This document shows, piece after piece, positions 36,043 to 45,583 of a DNA stretch of 64,000 nucleotides. The position numbers and the translations under genes were made by a program. Under the pieces are notes generated by a model. It saw nothing but the letters and a program-made list of their open reading frames with translations. It did no database searches and was not told the origin of the DNA. Positions within the stretch are counted from its first letter, which is position 1. Each line of letters begins with the position of its first letter. The DNA comes from Bacteroidota bacterium (lineage in GTDB: Bacteria; Bacteroidota; Bacteroidia; Flavobacteriales_D; Sanyastnellaceae), in the NCBI GenBank assembly GCA_002746975.1, contig NVXE01000008.1:95667-159666 (forward strand), written 5' to 3'.

Positions 36043-36999
36043 TTATTTGATCTTCTTTAAAGAAAATCGGTGATAAGCTAGAAAAATGTATCCTAAAGCG
36101 CCTGAAAATATTATCATTGAGGTTTGTGTAAGCCAAACAACATTACCTACTGCAACACCTACTAGTTTATCATAACCGAGAGATTCAAAACCTAAAGTAA
36201 CTGCCCATTGATAAGAGCCTATGCCTCCTGGAGCTGGGAAAACCATTCCGAATCCTCCCGACACCATAACCCACAATGAATCGAAAACTCCTATTCCGCT
36301 TGATCCTTTCATTGAAGAATACAGGAAATAAGACATTAGGAAATACATAATCCAAATAAATAAAGTATGAAGTATGAAGGCTGACCTGTTCTTCATCGCT
36401 AGAACACTTTTAATACCATCTCCAATACCAGCTACAAATTCAGCGATTTTTGTGCTTTTTTTGACAAAAAGAATACCTACTATAATGAACACGACCATTA
36501 TTAAGGCCAAAACCATGAGAGTATTACCCTCAGGAATAGAGATTTGGCCTAAAAGAATGAGAACGGCATCAAAATTCGTTACGAAGGCAATGCTCATAAA
36601 AAGGAATAACATTATCAGGTCCACAACACGCTCAGTAATAACAGTTCCGAAAAGCTTATTTACTGGAATATTATCTGTGGAATTTAGCGCAGCACATCTC
36701 ACTAATTCGCCAGAACGAGGGACGAAAGTATTCGAGAAATAACCAAATGCGACAGCACAAACTGCCCTAAAACCCGACGCTTTGTAACCCATAGGCTCAA
36801 GCAGAATCAGCCATCTCAACCCTCTACTTACTATTGCCAGAAAACCCATTGTGAATGTAATGGCAACAGCCCACCACGGTGCAGACGACATATAATCAAA
36901 AAGCTCTGCTTTGTCTTCAACCATATCCATTAATTTCACAAAAAGGAGGACACCTATTGCAAAAAAAGCGAGAAGAGTAAGAGCTTTTTTCAGATTCAT
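36043..36999 (-). CDS. Flippase-like (LPG synthase TM / UPF0104) membrane protein
   Basis: A 318-residue inner-membrane protein with about eight helices of the lysylphosphatidylglycerol-synthase transmembrane family. Visible family marks are FVPRSGELVRCAAL in the middle and FGMVFPAPGGIGSYQWA near the end. It lacks the C-terminal aminoacyl transferase domain of MprF, so it is the membrane part alone, thought to translocate or bind lipids. The start follows the panD stop with almost no spacer. A second, divergent paralogue lies at 41957-42976. Confidence 0.85.
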   Translation of the reverse strand: MNLKKALTLLAFFAIGVLLFVKLMDMVEDKAELFDYMSSAPWWAVAITFTMGFLAIVSRGLRWLILLEPMGYKASGFRAVCAVAFGYFSNTFVPRSGELVRCAALNSTDNIPVNKLFGTVITERVVDLIMLFLFMSIAFVTNFDAVLILLGQISIPEGNTLMVLALIMVVFIIVGILFVKKSTKIAEFVAGIGDGIKSVLAMKNRSAFILHTLFIWIMYFLMSYFLYSSMKGSSGIGVFDSLWVMVSGGFGMVFPAPGGIGSYQWAVTLGFESLGYDKLVGVAVGNVVWLTQTSMIIFSGALGYIFLAYHRFSLKKIK

Positions 37000-37000
37000 T

Positions 37001-37351
37001 CTATATTAATTTGTTAGTTGCTGTATCGGGAAACACTACTGTAGGGGTGAATGATTTAGCCTCTTCTATGGTAAGCATTCCGTAAGCTACAACAATAATT
37101 ATATCGCCAGGAGCACATCTTCTAGCTGCAGGCCCATTAAGACAAACAACTCCCGAGCCTCTTTCCCCTACAATTGTGTAAGTCTCGATTCTTTCGCCGT
37201 TGTTTACGTTTACTATTTGGACTTTTTCACCTTCAACAAGGCCAGCTGCATCGAGCAAATCCTCATCTATAGTGACACTTCCTACATAATTAAGATCCGC
37301 TTGAGTAACTGTAAGACGGTGCAGCTTGGAGCGCATAACTGTTATTAGCAT
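37001..37351 (-). CDS. panD: Aspartate 1-decarboxylase
   Basis: Pyruvoyl enzyme that makes beta-alanine for pantothenate and coenzyme A. The 116 residues contain the self-cleavage site Gly24-Ser25 ([10 protein letters not shown]), which generates the pyruvoyl group at Ser25, and the conserved [23 protein letters not shown] and IIVVAYG segments. Lys9 and Tyr residues are in place. The panD-flippase pair is common in Bacteroidota. panB and panC are not in the window. Confidence 0.96.
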   Translation of the reverse strand: MLITVMRSKLHRLTVTQADLNYVGSVTIDEDLLDAAGLVEGEKVQIVNVNNGERIETYTIVGERGSGVVCLNGPAARRCAPGDIIIVVAYGMLTIEEAKSFTPTVVFPDTATNKLI

Positions 37352-37382
37352 GGTGCAAAAATAGTGATTCTTTTATTGTAAA

Positions 37383-38909
37383 TTATTGCGACCTTAAATC
37401 TTCTTCGACTTTCCAGCGTAGCTCCACTCGGCGGTTAGTTGCGTGAACTTCTGGAGGACATTCTGCGGAGTTTTTTAGGGAGTTTTCAGGGCAAAATTCC
37501 ATTGGGAACCTAGCCCCCATTCCCCTTGTGCTAAGCATTTCTGAGGAAAGGCCTTTTGCGAGTAACCAGTCTTTAAACCAAACCGCTCTTTGTTCACTCA
37601 GCACATCATTTTTCGCACTCACTCCCGTCATATCGGCATGACCTTCAATTACGAGGGGTGTCGAGATTAGTTGTGTCATTATATATCGTGAGTTTGAGAT
37701 CCACCACGAGTCTAGAAGTATGCGCGATTCTTTATTCGGTGAGATAGAATCGATATCGAAATGAAGCGATATTAAAGCGGGCGAGCGAGATGGGAGAGTG
37801 CTCAAGTCGTCCCCTTGAAGGAATACCAAACCGTAGATTTCGTCCAAAGGAAGGAAGTCGGCAGTAAATATTCCCGACGATCTAATTGAGTACTCTCGAA
37901 CGAAATTCCCCTCTGGATTGTAAATCCTAATTACAGATCCTTTCATCGGAGGGGAATTAGCAGTACCTACTCTAAGCGATAGAGTTTTGCTCGAAGGAAG
38001 TCCATCCAATGACATTTCGCCATCCGAGTTAGTCGTTCCTTCAAATACTGGAGCTCCTTTATTTATTCCCGCTAGTTCTACCCATCTTACGAGAATGCCA
38101 TCCACTGGAATGTTATCGTGAGTGATAGTAAGTGTAAATCCTAAAGCGATAGGCTCCAGCTTAGGACGGCTTACTAGATACACGTCCAAATTACTATCCC
38201 TATTAGAACTCACGTACATCTCATCTTTATTTAGGATAACAACAGAAAGATCATCGTACTTAGAATTAAAAGGTTCAGGCAATAGTTCTGCGCTTTGCCA
38301 TTGTAGATTTCTAGGTGCAAAAAAGATATCAAAATCTTTAGTTTGAGAGGGCTTTTTGTGTCCGTTAGAAGCGAAATAAAGTCCACCTTCTAAGAACTGT
38401 GGAAATACCTCATCGCCATTAGTGTTTAATGACGAAAGTGGGAACAACCTAGACCACTTTCTTGTTGGCATCTCCATTCCAGGAGATCTAGATTGAAGTC
38501 TCGATGGCTCTAGCGTGGAGCTAATAAACAAATCATAATCGGAAGCCCCTGGATAAGGACGAGCCGAAATCACTGCAAGTCCTCGGTCTGAATCGATACT
38601 AACGTGTTGAATATTTCCTACCCCCTCCCAGGCTTCGTCAGAAACCGCCATAATCGCTACCGGTTCAGTATCGTATGGTGTTGTAGCATCCGAATTTCGA
38701 AATGCTCGAAAATTCTCCCCACTCCTCTGCAAGTAAATATAATTTGAATCCACCCCGAAAACCACATCGTCAGCATCTGTACTTAACAAGCTAATTCTCT
38801 TAGAGGTGAAAGTAGAATCGGAGGTTTGGGCTATGAAAATATTCTGAAAAAAAAGACTACTCAGGACAACTATGATATATTTCAAATTAAGGCTACGCAT
38901 TTTTTTCAT
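37383..38909 (-). CDS. OmpA-family outer-membrane protein with propeller-like repeats
   Basis: A 508-residue exported protein with a signal peptide (basic MKKMRSLNLKY, hydrophobic to about residue 27). Residues 40-265 contain PD40/WD40-like segments (YFASNGHKKPSQTKDFDIFF, DEMYVSSNRDSNLDVYLVS). A region at about 270-360 resembles a small carboxypeptidase-regulatory-like sandwich. The C-terminal 130 residues form the OmpA-like peptidoglycan-binding domain (VIEGHADMTG, LSEQRAVWFKDWL, NRRVELRW). This layout is shared by PorE-like proteins of type IX secretion; its role here is unproven. The start overlaps the end of the DUF3109 gene by 17 bases. Confidence 0.87.
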   Translation of the reverse strand: MKKMRSLNLKYIIVVLSSLFFQNIFIAQTSDSTFTSKRISLLSTDADDVVFGVDSNYIYLQRSGENFRAFRNSDATTPYDTEPVAIMAVSDEAWEGVGNIQHVSIDSDRGLAVISARPYPGASDYDLFISSTLEPSRLQSRSPGMEMPTRKWSRLFPLSSLNTNGDEVFPQFLEGGLYFASNGHKKPSQTKDFDIFFAPRNLQWQSAELLPEPFNSKYDDLSVVILNKDEMYVSSNRDSNLDVYLVSRPKLEPIALGFTLTITHDNIPVDGILVRWVELAGINKGAPVFEGTTNSDGEMSLDGLPSSKTLSLRVGTANSPPMKGSVIRIYNPEGNFVREYSIRSSGIFTADFLPLDEIYGLVFLQGDDLSTLPSRSPALISLHFDIDSISPNKESRILLDSWWISNSRYIMTQLISTPLVIEGHADMTGVSAKNDVLSEQRAVWFKDWLLAKGLSSEMLSTRGMGARFPMEFCPENSLKNSAECPPEVHATNRRVELRWKVEEDLRSQ

Positions 38910-39474
38910 CTATCCAAACCTTCATGGTTTTCAATGCTTCTTCATACCACTCTAGGCCAAACCTTCTCACCAACGCTTCCTTGCAGAACTCCAATACTGT
39001 TGTTTCACGTGCAATACCGCAGCTCAATGCTGAGTTACAAATACTCCACTTATGATAATTTAGAGCAGTGAAATCGATAAGTTCTTTAATTCGAATTGGA
39101 TAAAGATGGCACGAAATGGGCTTTTTCCATTCGATTTTACCCTCTCGATGAGCTTGTTCTATTCCGCATAGAACATTCCCGTTTTTTGAAATAGTCGTAT
39201 ATACACAAGCGCGATCTTCTATGAGTGGTGTTTCTAATGTTCCGTCTCGTCCCACGACGAAGAGTCCTTCCTTTTCTATTACATCAATTCCTTCCTTTCT
39301 CAAATATGGCTTAATATCATCGAAAATGTCGTCGAGAATAGCACACTCCTCCTCAGAAAGAGGAGCGCCACCAGATCCTTCCACACAACACGCACCTTGA
39401 CATGCGCCTATGTCACATGAAAATTGAACTTCGAAAATATCTTCCGAAAGGAGTTTGTTACCTACTACTATCAT
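38893..39474 (-). CDS. DUF3109-family cysteine-rich protein
   Basis: A 193-residue cytoplasmic protein of the DUF3109 family. Cysteines are concentrated in motifs such as CDIGACQGACCVEG near residue 20, ACVY, LCGIEQAHREGK, ISCHLYPIR and CNSALSCG, which resembles YkgJ-like zinc or iron-sulfur binding proteins. The function is unknown. An upstream TTG (39477) precedes the ATG at 39474; ATG is chosen. It is the first gene of the minus-strand run ending at rfaE2 and overlaps the OmpA-like gene by 17 bases. Confidence 0.88.
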   Translation of the reverse strand: MIVVGNKLLSEDIFEVQFSCDIGACQGACCVEGSGGAPLSEEECAILDDIFDDIKPYLRKEGIDVIEKEGLFVVGRDGTLETPLIEDRACVYTTISKNGNVLCGIEQAHREGKIEWKKPISCHLYPIRIKELIDFTALNYHKWSICNSALSCGIARETTVLEFCKEALVRRFGLEWYEEALKTMKVWIDEKNA

Positions 39475-39528
39475 CAAGGCTAATATACTATTCTAATCAA
39501 TCTATTATATCTATCTCTCAATGAATTA

Positions 39529-39562
39529 TTACATACAAATTGTTACGATTGTAGATATGTAA
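39529..39562. repeat. Inverted repeat in the divergent gap before the secreted hydrolase
   Basis: TTACATA (39529-39535) and TATGTAA (39556-39562) are 7-bp inverted arms 20 bases apart between two divergent genes, in an operator-like position. AT-rich sequence makes chance occurrence possible. Confidence 0.3.
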
Positions 39563-39618
39563 TGGCTCTAGTTTTTTAATACGAAAAGATTACCTTAGCC
39601 CTAATCCACAAAGAAATA

Positions 39619-40938
39619 ATGAAGAGTGTTTTTTTAATCGTATGTTTAATTGCCACTTCTGTCTCTTGGGGACAATATTGCATACCAAATAGGTTTGATG
39701 AGCCAACGTTTTCTATAAATCAAATAGACTCCATTTTTGTACAGTATGGCCAAAACCATTCTTGGAACTCTAATGAAATGGAGAACCTATATCTCGATGT
39801 TTACTACCCTAAGCTCAATATAGACCCTCTCGAAAAAAGGCCCTTAATAGTTATGATTTTTCCCGGTGGATTTTATGTAGGCAACAGGCAACATTTTAAA
39901 TATCACTGTCGCCAATTAGCAAAGAGAGGCTTTGTTGCTGCAACAATCGATTACAGAATAGGATGGGATTTTGGGCTAGGAGATCAATATGAATCAATAC
40001 CAAATTTCTCAGTTAACTACACTTTTGAATGTCTCGGCGATGCAAATTCTGCTATTTCTGCATTATATCGAGCGCAACAAGATCAAAAAGCTGCGCTTAG
40101 GTTTTTAGTAAATAATGCCGATACTATAAGAATAGATACAAATCAAATTTTTGTTGGAGGGAGTAGCGCAGGTGGTGTATCTGCTTTATCTCTACAATAT
40201 CTTTCACAAGAGTTCTACGACACAGAATTTCCTGACTTAGATCTTTTAGGTACTCTAGGTCCGTTAGAGTCGTCTACAAATGATCTCTCAGATTCATTTT
40301 CTTTAGCAGGCATATTTAGTATGTGGGGAGCTTTGCCTGACACGTCATTTATCACTGTCGAAAATAGTATTCCTACACTACTGATGCACTGTACTGGAGA
40401 CAGTTTGGTCCCTTGTACCGATTCAAATTATTATTCGTGTTCTAACTATCCCGTCGCTCAGGGATCTTGCGAAATATCGAAAAGGCTTGAGAATCTGGGC
40501 GAATGTTATGAGTTCAACTATTACGATGCCCCTTTCCCCGATAACGGATGTCATGACGTTTACCCCTATAATTATCATATCGATAGGTTTTCTAAATTCC
40601 TGAAAAGACAGTTTTGTGATGACTGTCGTCAGATAACTATCGAGAATCAAGTTGAGATTTCTAATAACCCTATTCTCTCCATCGAAGAAGCTGGGTTAGA
40701 TGTGAGTGAGCGTCTTCTAATTTATCCTAATCCCACTTCTACCGTACTCAATATTGAATCTGATATTGATATTGAAGGTTTTGAGCTATTCGATATTTTA
40801 GGTAAAACTGTTAAAAAGCAAACTACTTTAAGCCGTAATGTAATTTTCCGCGTTGATGATATTCCTACAGGAGTTTACCTTTTAAAGGTTAATCTAATTT
40901 CAGGGGATGTAATTACTAGACAAGTGGTTATTGAATAA
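39619..40938 (+). CDS. Secreted alpha/beta hydrolase with T9SS sorting tail
   Basis: A 439-residue exported esterase-like enzyme. A signal peptide (cleaved near SWG-Q) is followed by an alpha/beta-hydrolase domain with an oxyanion-type segment (MIFPGGFYVG), the nucleophile elbow GGSSAGG and likely catalytic Asp (HCTGDSLVP) and His (DNGCHDVYPYN). The last 75 residues are a type A sorting domain: LLIYPNPTSTVLNIES, FDILGKTV and GVYLLKVN with a final VVIE, which directs secretion through type IX. Several Cys suggest disulfides. The substrate is unknown; polysaccharide esters are plausible. Confidence 0.9.
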   Translation: MKSVFLIVCLIATSVSWGQYCIPNRFDEPTFSINQIDSIFVQYGQNHSWNSNEMENLYLDVYYPKLNIDPLEKRPLIVMIFPGGFYVGNRQHFKYHCRQLAKRGFVAATIDYRIGWDFGLGDQYESIPNFSVNYTFECLGDANSAISALYRAQQDQKAALRFLVNNADTIRIDTNQIFVGGSSAGGVSALSLQYLSQEFYDTEFPDLDLLGTLGPLESSTNDLSDSFSLAGIFSMWGALPDTSFITVENSIPTLLMHCTGDSLVPCTDSNYYSCSNYPVAQGSCEISKRLENLGECYEFNYYDAPFPDNGCHDVYPYNYHIDRFSKFLKRQFCDDCRQITIENQVEISNNPILSIEEAGLDVSERLLIYPNPTSTVLNIESDIDIEGFELFDILGKTVKKQTTLSRNVIFRVDDIPTGVYLLKVNLISGDVITRQVVIE

Positions 40939-40950
40939 ACAAAGGGGAGT

Positions 40951-41964
40951 ATGAGTTCATTAGCGATAGTTCGAGATAGGTGGAGGAGGTTGCGGGTCGT
41001 TAATTTCAAGAGGGGTTGGAATATTTTGAGACTGGTCTTAGGATATCGGAAGCGCGTTATGCTTGATGGGGCTATGCCGATGTCGCTAAGTATCGAACCC
41101 ACCACTTCGTGTAATCTAAGATGTCCGGAATGCCCTTCGGGGTTGAGGTCTTTTACTAGACCTACGGGGATGGCCGAACTTGAGATGGTCGAAAATGTAT
41201 TGGTCGAACTAAAGGATTGGCTCGTGTATGTGAATTTATATTTTCAAGGGGAGCCTTATTTACATCTCGGGTTAGACGAGATGGTGCGAGCTTGTAAAAG
41301 GGCGAACGTTTATACCTCGACCTCGACAAATGCTCACTTCTTAAATCCCGAAAAAGCATCATCTCTCGTATCCTCAGGTTTAGATCGCCTCATAATTTCC
41401 ATCGACGGACTCACACAAGAAAGTTACTCCGCTTATAGAATAGGGGGCCGCTTAGAAAAAGTTCTCGAGGGGACTAAGAACGTAATAAAAGCGAGAAAGA
41501 ACTTAAAAAGCAGCACGCCCTTGGTGGTTTGGCAATTCCTCGTAGTTAAACCGAACGAACATGAGGTCGAGGACGTAAAAAAGCTCGCCCGTAAGTTCGG
41601 TGTCGATGAGGTCGTTATTAAAACGGCCCAAATCGACTCCCCACACGATGATCATTCCCTCCTCACGAAAAACCCGAAATATCGACGCTACGACAAAAAC
41701 AAAACGTCCGGAAAATGGCAACTCCGAAACCCCATGAAAAACGAGTGCTGGAGAATGTGGCAAGGTTGCGTAATTACTTGGGACGGGAAAATCGTTCCGT
41801 GCTGTTTCGACAAAGACGCGCAGCACGAAATGGGTGGGGTAACAGAGATCGAAGAGGTTTGGTCTGGAGAAAAATACGAGAAATTCAGGGGGAAAGTATT
41901 CGCCGACAGGAAATCGATTAAAATGTGCACGAACTGCTCTGAAGGGACGAAAACGTATGCCTAA
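40951..41964 (+). CDS. Radical SAM/SPASM-type protein
   Basis: A 337-residue radical S-adenosylmethionine enzyme. The 4Fe-4S motif is CNLRCPEC in IEPTTSCNLRCPECPSG (residues about 50-60). A partial TIM barrel follows (NLYFQGEPYLH, STSTNAHFL, ISIDGLTQESY). The C terminus has a SPASM-like cluster of cysteines (CWRMWQGCVITWDGKIVPCC, then KMCTNCSEG) for auxiliary iron-sulfur clusters. SPASM proteins modify peptides or other substrates, but no precursor peptide is visible nearby. The last eight bases overlap the flippase-like gene (ATGCCTAA), linking the two. By eye the gene uses more CG-rich codons than the hydrolase before it. Confidence 0.87.
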   Translation: MSSLAIVRDRWRRLRVVNFKRGWNILRLVLGYRKRVMLDGAMPMSLSIEPTTSCNLRCPECPSGLRSFTRPTGMAELEMVENVLVELKDWLVYVNLYFQGEPYLHLGLDEMVRACKRANVYTSTSTNAHFLNPEKASSLVSSGLDRLIISIDGLTQESYSAYRIGGRLEKVLEGTKNVIKARKNLKSSTPLVVWQFLVVKPNEHEVEDVKKLARKFGVDEVVIKTAQIDSPHDDHSLLTKNPKYRRYDKNKTSGKWQLRNPMKNECWRMWQGCVITWDGKIVPCCFDKDAQHEMGGVTEIEEVWSGEKYEKFRGKVFADRKSIKMCTNCSEGTKTYA

Positions 41965-42976
41965 ATCTTTAATTTCAATAAAACGATGGAAGGCCTTAAC
42001 TCCTGCCGTAATAGGGCTAGGGGTGATTTACTACCTCTATAGTGAAGATTTGAACGGGGTGGGAGAAATTGAGTTTACTTCTAAAGCTATGCTTGCCCTG
42101 GCGGCGGCGATGGGTTTCGTCGTATTACGAGATCTTGCTTATATGGTGAGGGTGAAGATTCTTTCTATGGGAGAGTTTAGTTGGAAAAGCACACTTTACG
42201 TGGTATTGCTTTGGGAATTTGCATCGGCAATAACGCCAAGTGTGATAGGTGGAAGCCCCATTGCAATTTATCTAATGAAACGAGAAGGCATGACTCTAGG
42301 AAGAAGTGTTGCGACGGTACTTGCAACGTCTCTTATGGATGAGTTTTTCTATGTACTTGTCGTGCCTCTTTTGGTTTTTACGATAGGCCTTGGAGCTTTT
42401 ATTCCAGAAGGGCTGAGCACGACTGCAGAGATGGGACTGAAAACGATGTTTTGGAGTGGGTATGCCGTTCATTGCGCCATAACTGTACTCATAATGTTCG
42501 TGTTGTTTATCGCTCCCAGTGCCACTAGAAGTGCGTTTTTGAAGATTTGTAGGTTGCCTTTCCTTAGGAGGTGGGAAATTAAAGCCCAAACCCTAACCCA
42601 GGAATGGATGCTCGCCTCGGAAAGTCTGAAGGGAGCGACGAAGACTATGTGGGGCAAGGTGTTAGGGGTGACTTTAGTAAGCTGGACAGCTCGATTTATG
42701 ATTCTCAACGCCGTATTGTACATATTCTTCGACTCGGTTAACAATCTAGAAGTCTTCGCACGCCAACTATCGCTTTGGATAGCTATGCTAGTAAGCCCCA
42801 CTCCTGGAGCTTCCGGAATAGCAGAATACTCTCTCCCCGTATTTATGCAGGGAGTGGCTGTTGTGGGGGGAGTGGCTGTATTGGTTTGGCGTATGTTAAC
42901 CTACTTCGTGTATCTAATAATCGGATCTTTATTATTGCCAAACTGGCTTGCACGAACAGCCGAAAAAATTGATTAA
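41957..42976 (+). CDS. Flippase-like (LPG synthase TM / UPF0104) membrane protein
   Basis: A 339-residue inner-membrane protein with about eight helices. Family marks are ITPSVIGGSPIAIYLMKREG in the middle and MLVSPTPGASGIAEYSLPVF near the end, equivalent to the PAPGG region of its paralogue at 36043. It lacks the soluble aminoacyl-transferase domain. Translation coupling to the radical SAM gene suggests that the two act on the same lipid-linked or membrane substrate. The function is unknown. Confidence 0.82.
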   Translation: MPKSLISIKRWKALTPAVIGLGVIYYLYSEDLNGVGEIEFTSKAMLALAAAMGFVVLRDLAYMVRVKILSMGEFSWKSTLYVVLLWEFASAITPSVIGGSPIAIYLMKREGMTLGRSVATVLATSLMDEFFYVLVVPLLVFTIGLGAFIPEGLSTTAEMGLKTMFWSGYAVHCAITVLIMFVLFIAPSATRSAFLKICRLPFLRRWEIKAQTLTQEWMLASESLKGATKTMWGKVLGVTLVSWTARFMILNAVLYIFFDSVNNLEVFARQLSLWIAMLVSPTPGASGIAEYSLPVFMQGVAVVGGVAVLVWRMLTYFVYLIIGSLLLPNWLARTAEKID

Positions 42977-43007
42977 CTTTACTGACCACTAACGAAAACT
43001 TGAAACG

Positions 43008-44168
43008 ATGTCTGACGGAAAAGGAAAAGGAACGAGGGCAGTACATGCCGGAGTTAAACACGATCCTGCTACTGGGGCGATTATGACGCCTGTTTATCTC
43101 ACTTCTACATACGTGCAATCTGCAGTAGGAGAACATAAGGGATATGAGTATTCACGAACGCAAAACCCTACAAGACACGCTTTAGAAAACGCCTTTGCTG
43201 AACTAGAAAACGCAAAATACGGACTAGCTTTTGCGTCGGGGTTAGCTGCTATGGACACTCTTTTAAAGGTGCTGGAACCTGGCGATGAGGTGATCTCTAC
43301 TAACGATCTTTACGGAGGTAGTTATAGACTTTTTACTACTGTATTCTCTAGATATGGAATCAAATTTCATTTCGTAAATCTAGACGATTCTGAAAATGCT
43401 CTTGATGAAGTAATCAACGATAAAACAAGGATGATTTGGATTGAAACTCCAACAAATCCTATGATGCAAATCACAGATATTCAGGCCGTAGCGAAAAAGG
43501 TTGAAGGAAAGAACATCCTCGTTTGTGTAGATAACACTTTCGCTACTCCTATGCTTCAGCAACCTCTTCAACAAGGGGCTGACGTGGTGATGCATTCAGT
43601 AACTAAATACCTAGGCGGACACTCTGATGTAGTGATGGGTTGTCTTATGCTCAACGACGATGCGCTCGATGAGAAGCTTCGCACTCTACAGAATTCGTGT
43701 GGTGCTATCGCAGGACCGATGGATAGTTTCCTAGTACTTCGAGGTATTAAAACACTTCATTTAAGAATGGCACGTCACTGTGAAAATGGACGAGCGATAG
43801 TAGACTTTTTAAAGAATCACGAAAAAGTAGAGAAAATCTATTGGCCTGGACTCTCCAGCCACATAGGACACGAGGTAGCTTGCCGTCAAATGTCAGGCTT
43901 CGGAGGCATGGTAGCATTCACTCTTAAGGGCGATTCTCTTGCTGACGCAAACAAATTTGTAGAGTCTACTGAACTTTTCACTCTTGCCGAGTCACTTGGT
44001 GGAGTGGAATCACTAATCGGACATCCCGCTTCCATGACTCATGCTTCTATACCAAAAGAAGTTCGTGAAAAAGTAGGGGTAACTGACGGCCTTATCCGAT
44101 TGAGTTTAGGAGTAGAGGATGCCGTAGATATTATTGCAGATCTCGAACTTGCATTTAACGCTATCTAG
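43008..44168 (+). CDS. Transsulfuration enzyme, cystathionine gamma-synthase/lyase type
   Basis: A 386-residue PLP enzyme of the Cys/Met metabolism family. It has the substrate region YEYSRTQNPTRHALE, the Gly-rich FASGLAAMD, the cofactor Asp in CVDNTFATP and the Schiff-base Lys in HSVTKYLGGHSDVVMG. The conserved end LIRLSLGVEDAVDIIADLE is present. Sequence alone does not separate cystathionine gamma-synthase, gamma-lyase and homocysteine-forming relatives. It is followed after two bases by kynurenine 3-monooxygenase. Confidence 0.9.
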   Translation: MSDGKGKGTRAVHAGVKHDPATGAIMTPVYLTSTYVQSAVGEHKGYEYSRTQNPTRHALENAFAELENAKYGLAFASGLAAMDTLLKVLEPGDEVISTNDLYGGSYRLFTTVFSRYGIKFHFVNLDDSENALDEVINDKTRMIWIETPTNPMMQITDIQAVAKKVEGKNILVCVDNTFATPMLQQPLQQGADVVMHSVTKYLGGHSDVVMGCLMLNDDALDEKLRTLQNSCGAIAGPMDSFLVLRGIKTLHLRMARHCENGRAIVDFLKNHEKVEKIYWPGLSSHIGHEVACRQMSGFGGMVAFTLKGDSLADANKFVESTELFTLAESLGGVESLIGHPASMTHASIPKEVREKVGVTDGLIRLSLGVEDAVDIIADLELAFNAI

Positions 44169-44170
44169 AA

Positions 44171-45583
44171 GTGAGCACAGAACACCATGCTATTGTTGGC
44201 GCAGGCCTTGTAGGCGGTTTACTTGGATTAATTCTCGCGCAACGCGGATTCCAAGTCACCATCTATGAACGAAGGTCTGATCCTAGAATCGGGAAAACAC
44301 TAGAAGGGCGTTCAATAAATCTTGCACTGAGCGATAGGGGCTGGAAAGCTCTTGAGATAGCTGGCGTAGCGGATAAAGTTCGAGAAATCGCTCTTCCCGT
44401 TCTAGGCAGAAGGATGCACGACCTATCTGGAAACGAGACCTTCCAAAAATACGGAGTTGAGGGCCAGTGTATTTACTCGGTTTCACGCTCTGGTTTAAAT
44501 GCTATTCTTATAGAAGCCGCCGAATCTCACCCGCTTGTAAAGGTGAAATTCGATCACGTCTCGACGGGATACGAAATAGTAAAAGATGGTGTAGTTGTAA
44601 ACTTCAAGAATGAAAAGGCAATTCTACACGATAGAGTATTTGGGACGGACGGTGTTTTTAGCGTAATACGTGAAAAGATGACCCACACAGATAGATTTGA
44701 CTTCTCTCAACGCTATCTACCGCATGGGTATAAAGAAATCGCTATGACTCCTACTGAGGATGGTGATTTCCGAATGGCGAATAACGGGCTTCATATTTGG
44801 CCTAGAGGACAGTTCATGTTCATGGCCTTGCCTAACCCAGGCGGAAGCTTCACCTGTACTTTATTTGCCCCATTCGAAGGAGAAGAATCTTTCGAAAATA
44901 TAAAATCAGATTCTGATGTTATCGATTTCTTCGAACGTCATTTTCCAGATGCTATCTCCCACCTGCCAAACCTCCTAGAAGACTGGAACTCGAACCCTGT
45001 CAGTTCACTCTGCACAGTAAAGTGCTTCCCTTGGAATATCAAAAGCCGAGTAGCTCTCGTGGGCGATGCTGCTCACGCTATAGTTCCTTTCTTCGGACAG
45101 GGAATGAACGCAGGGTTTGAAGATTGCTCTTTAATAGCAGAGTTACTCGACTCTCAGTTGCCAAGTTCTGAAGAGGATTGGCTTACTCTTCTCGACAAAT
45201 ACACTCGCTTGCGCAAACCCGCCGGTGATGCAATCCTCGATCTCGCCCTCCACAATTATATCGTTATGCGCGACAAAACATCCGACGCTACTTTTCTACT
45301 GCAAAAGAAAATCGAAGCTAAAATCGCGACAACTCACCCAGACCGTTGGAAACCACTGTACTCCCTAGTAACGTTCAGCCATATCCCATACCAAGACGCT
45401 CTCGCTAGAGGCGAAATGCAGCAGGCGATAATGAACGAAATAATGTCGTCTCCAAATATCGAGAGTTCATGGGCTAAATCCAGCAACGAAATCGTCTCGC
45501 GCGCTATCTCCCTCCTAAACGAGTACGAAGCGGATGCTACAAAAATCGCACGCCCATCCCCACTTCTAGACACGAATGTTTAG
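44171..45583 (+). CDS. kmo: Kynurenine 3-monooxygenase
   Basis: FAD- and NADPH-dependent hydroxylation of kynurenine to 3-hydroxykynurenine in aerobic tryptophan breakdown or NAD synthesis by the kynurenine route. The 470-residue protein has the FAD-binding GAGLVGGLLGLILA near the N terminus, the KMO-specific GRSINLALSDRGWKAL and VSRSGLNAILIEAA, and the second FAD motif VALVGDAAHAIVPFFGQGMN. Translation starts at GTG 44171, two bases after the transsulfuration gene. No kynureninase or tryptophan dioxygenase is in the window. The stop overlaps the next start by eight bases. Confidence 0.93.
   Translation: MSTEHHAIVGAGLVGGLLGLILAQRGFQVTIYERRSDPRIGKTLEGRSINLALSDRGWKALEIAGVADKVREIALPVLGRRMHDLSGNETFQKYGVEGQCIYSVSRSGLNAILIEAAESHPLVKVKFDHVSTGYEIVKDGVVVNFKNEKAILHDRVFGTDGVFSVIREKMTHTDRFDFSQRYLPHGYKEIAMTPTEDGDFRMANNGLHIWPRGQFMFMALPNPGGSFTCTLFAPFEGEESFENIKSDSDVIDFFERHFPDAISHLPNLLEDWNSNPVSSLCTVKCFPWNIKSRVALVGDAAHAIVPFFGQGMNAGFEDCSLIAELLDSQLPSSEEDWLTLLDKYTRLRKPAGDAILDLALHNYIVMRDKTSDATFLLQKKIEAKIATTHPDRWKPLYSLVTFSHIPYQDALARGEMQQAIMNEIMSSPNIESSWAKSSNEIVSRAISLLNEYEADATKIARPSPLLDTNV

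Noticed and set aside
43776-43790. Partial sigma-54-like TGGCACG inside the transsulfuration gene.
   Set aside because: The -12 element TTGC is missing at the right spacing and it is within coding sequence.
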